Under the pieces are notes generated by a model that was given only the letters and a program-made list of their open reading frames with translations, did not search any database and was not told the DNA's origin. Shown here in pieces: positions 59,835 through 64,000 of a DNA stretch of 64,000 bases. The first letter of the stretch is position 1, and the number at the start of each line of letters is the position of its first letter. This DNA is from CAYJFG01 sp051881695. Its GTDB lineage: Bacteria > Bacillota > Clostridia > Oscillospirales > Acutalibacteraceae. Made by a program: the position numbers and the translations under genes. The stretch lies in the NCBI GenBank assembly GCA_051881695.1, contig JBJEQJ010000024.1, positions 1 to 64,000 on the forward strand. Direction: 5' to 3'.

Positions 59835-62360
59835 TTATTCATCAGTATATTTGCTGATGTCAATGTCGGTGTTTTCTTCACCGGCTGTATATATTCTTTC
59901 CCTTATATTTGTATCTGTCTTTTTCGTTGACGGCATTTTTTCTGCCTTGAATCTTTTTACAACAATATATTTATTCACCTTTTTGGCTTTAACTCGCTTG
60001 CCCCCAAAGAAAAGGAGATACAGAGCAAAAACTATAAAGCTTATTCCTGTTATTATCAATCCCGTTTTAAGACCCGGCGTTTCGTAATTAAAGCGAATGT
60101 TATTAATCTGTCCGCCCTTAACTCTTACCGCCATAAACCCTATATTCACCTTTTCAATCTCAACATTCTGTCCGTTTACCTGTGCACTCCAGCCCTCTTC
60201 ATACGGAACGCTTAGGAAAACAAGATTATCATTTTTGCCTTGCATATCTATTTTTGCAGAGAAGCCGTTGTTGTCATATGCAAAGTCAGTACAGCTTACC
60301 TCTTTTCTTTCTTCGCAGTCATTATAATAATCTGCAATTGCGTAAGAATAGTCCGAGGTGTCTGCCGCACCGTTTGTAATATCGGCATATTTTATTATCT
60401 GCTCGTTTGAAAGAACCATAGCCTTCAGCAAAAGCAGATGCCTGCGGGACTCACTGCAATCATAATATGCTTCCTCAGATATAAACTTGTCATAGGTAAA
60501 GCCCATCGGGATATAATATTCATTTTCGTATACGTCGTAATTATTTATCTCCGTAAGCTTTTTCCAGCCTGGCATTTTGGTATTGTCGTTTTCAGTCACA
60601 AAATTATCGCCGTCACACTTATAGTCCAGCAGATATTTTGTAGAAGTAAAGGAGCGCAAGCCGTATACAGAGGTTTCCGGCCGTGAGGCAACGTCACGGG
60701 TTACACCGATAGTAGGATAAAACTCCATTATACTGCCCGGCACAACACTGTTAAATGCCTGAATTGTCGGTATCTGCCAGAACATAGGAAGATTATCAAG
60801 CGATTTATAAACATCTGTTCTTACAGAGTCCTTGTCCGGCAGGTCAAAATTATCTCCTTTATTAATAACGTAAGGTATTAAAAAGCCGTGCGCACTGTCG
60901 CCCTGAGATTTACCAAGCGCCAAAAGATAAACAGAATAGAACACTGTAATTACTCCGACGGCAACATAGGTGTATTTTATAAACTTCTTTTTGTCACGCT
61001 TGTAAAGAGCCAATAATAAAGCAAGCACACCGAGCGACACAAGCGCTATTGCGCCGTAAGCCCAGAAGCGTTCGGGATAATCCATAAGACCGTAGGTTGT
61101 AGTTTCAATATTTGTTTCACTGTCTGTTTCTGTAGCAGGCATAAAGCCTATTGCTACAAGCATAGCAAGCGTTATGCTTCCCGTCCAGGTTATTGCGCGT
61201 CTCCAGTCTGTTTTTACGCTTTCTATCGATTTTAATGTTGCTAGCACCATAATAAGCACTAGCATATAGTACCATCTTGCGTAAAATGACGCATTCAAAA
61301 GCTGGAACATACTGTTTAATATAGGCACAAACGCCATAACAAGCAGAATGACAATCATACGCTTTATCCAGCTTGTATGCTTTTTTGTCTGTAAATATGC
61401 AATAACGCCTGTCATAGAAAACAGCGGTATATATGCCGCCACAGACGCCCACTTTGCGTTTGAGTCGGGAGTAAAGTTTGGACGTGCAGGAATATCCGGC
61501 GGGAAGAAAAGGCTTTGAAGAATATGCACATATTTTTGGTTTGACGGATAAAGCAACGCACTCCAGCCGCCGGGAGCATTATCCACACGGGGGTTTTGCA
61601 TAACTACAAGTACAGACGGCAAAAGTATAAACGCTGTTGCCGCAAAGCCAAGCAGAATTTCAAACGCCATTCTTATAAAGTCCTTTAAGCTTATTTTCCC
61701 GAAAGAGCCGGTAAAATATCTTAAAAACCAATATATAATTACAAAGACAACCTGCCCGGTGAAGAAATAATAATTAAACACACAAGCGGCAAACACCGTC
61801 AGCGTCAGTATACCTCTGCGCCTTGTCGCCATATATTCATCTACACTTGCCAGAAGAAGGGGGAAAATTATGATAGCCTCGTGAAAATGATTAAAAAACA
61901 CATTGTAAATTGCAAAGCCCGAAAAAGCATACAGCAAGCCGCCGATAACCGCTAAATTTTTATTTTGAACATAGCGGCGCAAAAAGATATATGCAGAAAG
62001 TGCGGCACAGCCTGATTTCAGGATTAAAAGCGGCGCCATAAGATACGGCACTGCCTCGCTAGGAAACGGTATAGTCAGCCAGAAAAACGGACTGCCAAAT
62101 AGATAAAACGAATACGAGCCGATAATATTCGCACCCAAATCAGTTGTGTGACTCCAGCCGAAATTTCCGCTTCGTATTGTATCGTGTATCATCTGATAAA
62201 ACGGAATCTGCTGTACGTTAAAGTCACCGTAATACAGGAATAAACCGTTATCAAGTATTAAAAACGGCAGAAATATAAGCGTTGCCAAAAGGAGACCGCC
62301 CAAAAAGGCTTTATGCCAATATCTTTTGTTTTTATTAATATCTGCTCTTGCAAGCTTCAT
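59835..62360 (-). CDS. YfhO-family multi-pass membrane glycosyltransferase-like protein
   Basis: About 841 residues: some twelve membrane helices, the family segment DNGLFLYYGDFNVQQIPFYQ with a key Asp, FSGFAIYNVFFNHFHE, an extracellular beta-rich region (about 480-770) with SVPYEEGWSAQVNGQ, a last membrane helix (IITGISFIVFALYLLFFG) and a basic tail. YfhO in Bacillus-type bacteria glycosylates lipoteichoic acid. ATG 62360 is preferred; GTG/TTG codons at 62378 and 62375 are closer to AAAGG, so the start is uncertain by six codons. Confidence 0.9.
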   Translation of the reverse strand: MKLARADINKNKRYWHKAFLGGLLLATLIFLPFLILDNGLFLYYGDFNVQQIPFYQMIHDTIRSGNFGWSHTTDLGANIIGSYSFYLFGSPFFWLTIPFPSEAVPYLMAPLLILKSGCAALSAYIFLRRYVQNKNLAVIGGLLYAFSGFAIYNVFFNHFHEAIIIFPLLLASVDEYMATRRRGILTLTVFAACVFNYYFFTGQVVFVIIYWFLRYFTGSFGKISLKDFIRMAFEILLGFAATAFILLPSVLVVMQNPRVDNAPGGWSALLYPSNQKYVHILQSLFFPPDIPARPNFTPDSNAKWASVAAYIPLFSMTGVIAYLQTKKHTSWIKRMIVILLVMAFVPILNSMFQLLNASFYARWYYMLVLIMVLATLKSIESVKTDWRRAITWTGSITLAMLVAIGFMPATETDSETNIETTTYGLMDYPERFWAYGAIALVSLGVLALLLALYKRDKKKFIKYTYVAVGVITVFYSVYLLALGKSQGDSAHGFLIPYVINKGDNFDLPDKDSVRTDVYKSLDNLPMFWQIPTIQAFNSVVPGSIMEFYPTIGVTRDVASRPETSVYGLRSFTSTKYLLDYKCDGDNFVTENDNTKMPGWKKLTEINNYDVYENEYYIPMGFTYDKFISEEAYYDCSESRRHLLLLKAMVLSNEQIIKYADITNGAADTSDYSYAIADYYNDCEERKEVSCTDFAYDNNGFSAKIDMQGKNDNLVFLSVPYEEGWSAQVNGQNVEIEKVNIGFMAVRVKGGQINNIRFNYETPGLKTGLIITGISFIVFALYLLFFGGKRVKAKKVNKYIVVKRFKAEKMPSTKKTDTNIRERIYTAGEENTDIDISKYTDE

Positions 62361-62447
62361 TTTTGTAACTGCCAACACCTTTCAAAATCTATTTGACTGA
62401 AGCACTAAATATGCAAATTTACACACAACTGTCTCAGTATAGCCTAT

Positions 62448-62453
62448 AGTATA
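62448..62453 (-). promoter_or_regulatory. Possible extended -10 of the YfhO gene
   Basis: TGTTATACT on the minus strand, with no clear -35. It lies in an inverted repeat (TTACATATATT and AATATATGTTA). The string GCACTAAATAT also occurs twice (about 62402 and 62473). Confidence 0.35.
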
Positions 62454-62499
62454 ACATATATTACGTAAAAATGCACTAAATATATGTAATTTTTTAAGT

Positions 62500-62532
62500 A
62501 AAAAGACCGTCCGGAACACCGAACGGCCTTTT
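62500..62532 (-). terminator. Terminator of gapA
   Basis: AAAAGGCCGTTCGG pairs with CCGGACGGTCTTTT allowing one mismatch and one bulge; TTTTT follows on the minus strand. Confidence 0.85.
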
Positions 62533-62575
62533 AATGCTTTGACTAATAATAAGCTATGCTATAAAAATATTTATA

Positions 62576-63604
62576 TTATAACTCTGCGAAATATTTGATT
62601 GTTCTAACCATCTGGCTTGTGTAGCTGTTCTCGTTGTCATACCAGGAAACAACCTGAACCTCATAAAGGTCATCAGCAATCTTTGCAACCATTGTCTGGG
62701 TAGCGTCGAAGAGTGAACCGTACTTCATACCGATTACGTCAGAAGAAACGATAGGCTCGTCGTTATAGCCGAAGGACTCGGAAGCAGCAGCCTTCATAGC
62801 AGCGTTAATGCCCTCAACTGTAACGTCACTGCCCTTTACAACAGCTGTGAGGATTGTTGTTGAGCCTGTCGGAACAGGTACACGCTGTGCAGAGCCGATG
62901 AGCTTGCCGTTAAGCTCAGGAATAACAAGGCCGATAGCCTTAGCAGCGCCTGTTGAGTTAGGAACAATGTTAGCAGCGCCTGCTCTTGCTCTTCTTAAGT
63001 CGCCCTTTCTGTGCGGACCGTCAAGAATCATCTGGTCGCCTGTGTAAGCGTGGATTGTTGACATAATACCGCTTTGAATTTCTGCATATTTATTGAGTGT
63101 GTCAGCCATAGGAGCGAGGCAGTTTGTTGTGCAGGAAGCAGCAGAGATGATAGTATCATCAGCTGTAAGTGTGCCCTCGTTTACGCTGTAAACAATTGTC
63201 TTAAGGTCGTTGCCTGCCGGAGCAGAGATAACAACCTTCTTAGCGCCTGCGTCAATGTGAGCCTGACTCTTAGCCTTTGAGCAATAGAAGCCTGTGCACT
63301 CTAAAACTACGTCAACGCCGATTTCGCCCCAAGGAAGCTCAGCAGCGTTAGGCTTAGCGTAAATTGTAATTTCTTTACCGTCAACAATAATTGAACCTTC
63401 GCCGGCCTCTACTGTGTGAAGACCCTCGCCGATTCTGCCGCAGTAACCGCCCTGCGCTGTATCATACTTTAAAAGGTTAGCAAGCATCTTAGGATCTGTA
63501 AGATCGTTGATAGCTACAACCTCATAACCCTCAGCACCAAACATTTGTCTGAATGCCAAACGGCCGATACGACCAAAACCATTAATTGCAACTTTTACTG
63601 ACAT
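62576..63604 (-). CDS. gapA: Glyceraldehyde-3-phosphate dehydrogenase
   Basis: NAD-dependent glycolytic enzyme. 342 residues: KVAINGFGRIGRLAFRQ (NAD loop), AINDLTDP, ISAASCTTNCLAPMA with the catalytic Cys, GDLRRARAGAANIVPNSTGA, RVPVPTGS and WYDNENSYTSQMV. AGGAGG precedes the ATG. Has its own promoter and terminator. Other glycolytic genes (pgk, tpi) are not adjacent. Confidence 0.98.
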   Translation of the reverse strand: MSVKVAINGFGRIGRLAFRQMFGAEGYEVVAINDLTDPKMLANLLKYDTAQGGYCGRIGEGLHTVEAGEGSIIVDGKEITIYAKPNAAELPWGEIGVDVVLECTGFYCSKAKSQAHIDAGAKKVVISAPAGNDLKTIVYSVNEGTLTADDTIISAASCTTNCLAPMADTLNKYAEIQSGIMSTIHAYTGDQMILDGPHRKGDLRRARAGAANIVPNSTGAAKAIGLVIPELNGKLIGSAQRVPVPTGSTTILTAVVKGSDVTVEGINAAMKAAASESFGYNDEPIVSSDVIGMKYGSLFDATQTMVAKIADDLYEVQVVSWYDNENSYTSQMVRTIKYFAEL

Positions 63605-63660
63605 TGTAATTTACCTCCTGAATTTTTAACTAATTTTAACTATATCAGATAGCAACTATA

Positions 63661-63689
63661 ATAATAAAGCATTTTTGCGAATAATACAA
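63661..63689 (-). promoter_or_regulatory. Promoter of gapA
   Basis: TTGTAT (63684-63689), 17 bp, TATTAT (63661-63666), minus strand. Confidence 0.6.
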
Positions 63690-63833
63690 GCCTTTGACAA
63701 AGAATTAACAAAAATTTTTTATATTTTTTCCGCCGATTTTTCTTTTGGCGCAAAATTCAAAGTATTTACGGCAAAAGTGCTTTTTATCAGTTTTTCCGAT
63801 TTGTTGTAAATTAACATATATATTAAATTTTTC

Positions 63834-63862
63834 TTGACTTTTTTTTGAACAAAGTATAAAAT
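63834..63862 (+). promoter_or_regulatory. Plus-strand promoter leading out of the window
   Basis: TTGACT (63834-63839), 17 bp, TAAAAT (63857-63862). More than 135 nt of leader with hairpins follow before the edge. Confidence 0.6.
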
Positions 63863-64000
63863 GAAAATGGTATGTTGCAAAAGCATCTTAATTTTTTATT
63901 CTTTGCTCTTGCTTAACATATGCAAGCTGTGCTGTAAGCTTGCTTTTATTTAATCAGACTCACTTTTGGGAGTCGTTATTATATAGATAAACCGCTAATA

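Larger units (their letters stand above)
63605..64000. other. 396-bp right-edge region between gapA and a gene outside the window
   Basis: No convincing gene. It holds the gapA promoter (63661-63689), an AT-rich stretch, a plus-strand promoter (63834-63862), and two hairpins downstream of it: GCAAGC/GCTTGC (about 63921-63942) followed by TTTTATTT, and GACTC/GGAGTC (about 63957-63974). Confidence 0.6.

Noticed and set aside
63860..63955. Small plus-strand ORF beginning MKMVCCKS at the right edge
   Set aside because: The ATG overlaps the -10 region and has no ribosome site; the sequence is better read as an untranslated leader.

Overview
The window looks like a chromosomal segment of a low-GC, Gram-positive gut-type Clostridium relative, most likely Ruminococcaceae/Oscillospiraceae. 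The reasons are a Firmicutes-style dcw (division and cell wall) cluster, teichoic-acid genes, ECF transporters, a type I dockerin domain, TTGACA/TATAAT promoters and strong AGGAGG ribosome sites. The species cannot be named from this alone. Almost every gene lies on the minus strand; only a radical SAM gene and an RND transporter are on the plus strand. A 100-base run of N at 26730-26829 marks a scaffold gap. I saw no rRNA or tRNA genes and no CRISPR array.

Layout. 0-15.6 kb: the start of a secreted protein, rarA, then a minus-strand dcw cluster (mraZ, rsmH, ftsL, spoVD-type PBP, a small Mur-ligase-like protein, mraY, ftsW, murG, murA, ftsQ/divIB, ftsZ). murE and murF are missing from their usual place. 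15.6-20.9 kb: housekeeping genes (coiled-coil protein, coaD, rsmD, uvrC, HPr, trmD, rimM). 20.9-26.4 kb: a surface-polymer operon (ABC exporter TagG/TagH type, an IspD/TarI-like cytidylyltransferase, an epimerase, and an SDR-LicD fusion) that runs into rimM-trmD. 26.7-27.1 kb: tandem 109-bp structured repeats around the gap.

27.1-33.9 kb is the most notable region. A cobalamin riboswitch with its own promoter and terminator precedes a DUF4430-dockerin protein, a membrane-anchored alpha6/alpha6-barrel protein, a DUF4430 lipoprotein, and EcfT, a fused double EcfA and a CbrT-like S component. The alpha-barrel and DUF4430 folds are the two domains of animal intrinsic factor and transcobalamin. 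The locus therefore reads as a surface corrinoid capture and uptake system built from split intrinsic-factor-like parts, one of which may dock to a cellulosome-like complex.

33.9-48.4 kb: a phosphopantetheinyl transferase, a MATE exporter, a PP2C phosphatase, a DegT-type aminotransferase, a YhcC-type radical SAM protein, and a MarR-controlled heterodimeric ABC exporter divergent from a large RND permease with a long coiled-coil insert. 48.5-52.4 kb: a thiazole-branch thiamin operon (thiS, thiF, thiG, thiH, tenI) behind a short terminator-like leader that fits the thiS-motif (HMP-PP) riboswitch. 52.4-62.4 kb: a second envelope-polymer locus (LCP ligase, TarJ, TarI, LicD, glycosyltransferase, membrane protein, M20 peptidase, YfhO). 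62.5-64 kb: gapA and a plus-strand promoter leaving the window. Two MITE-like elements and several multi-hairpin intergenic elements are scattered through the window.
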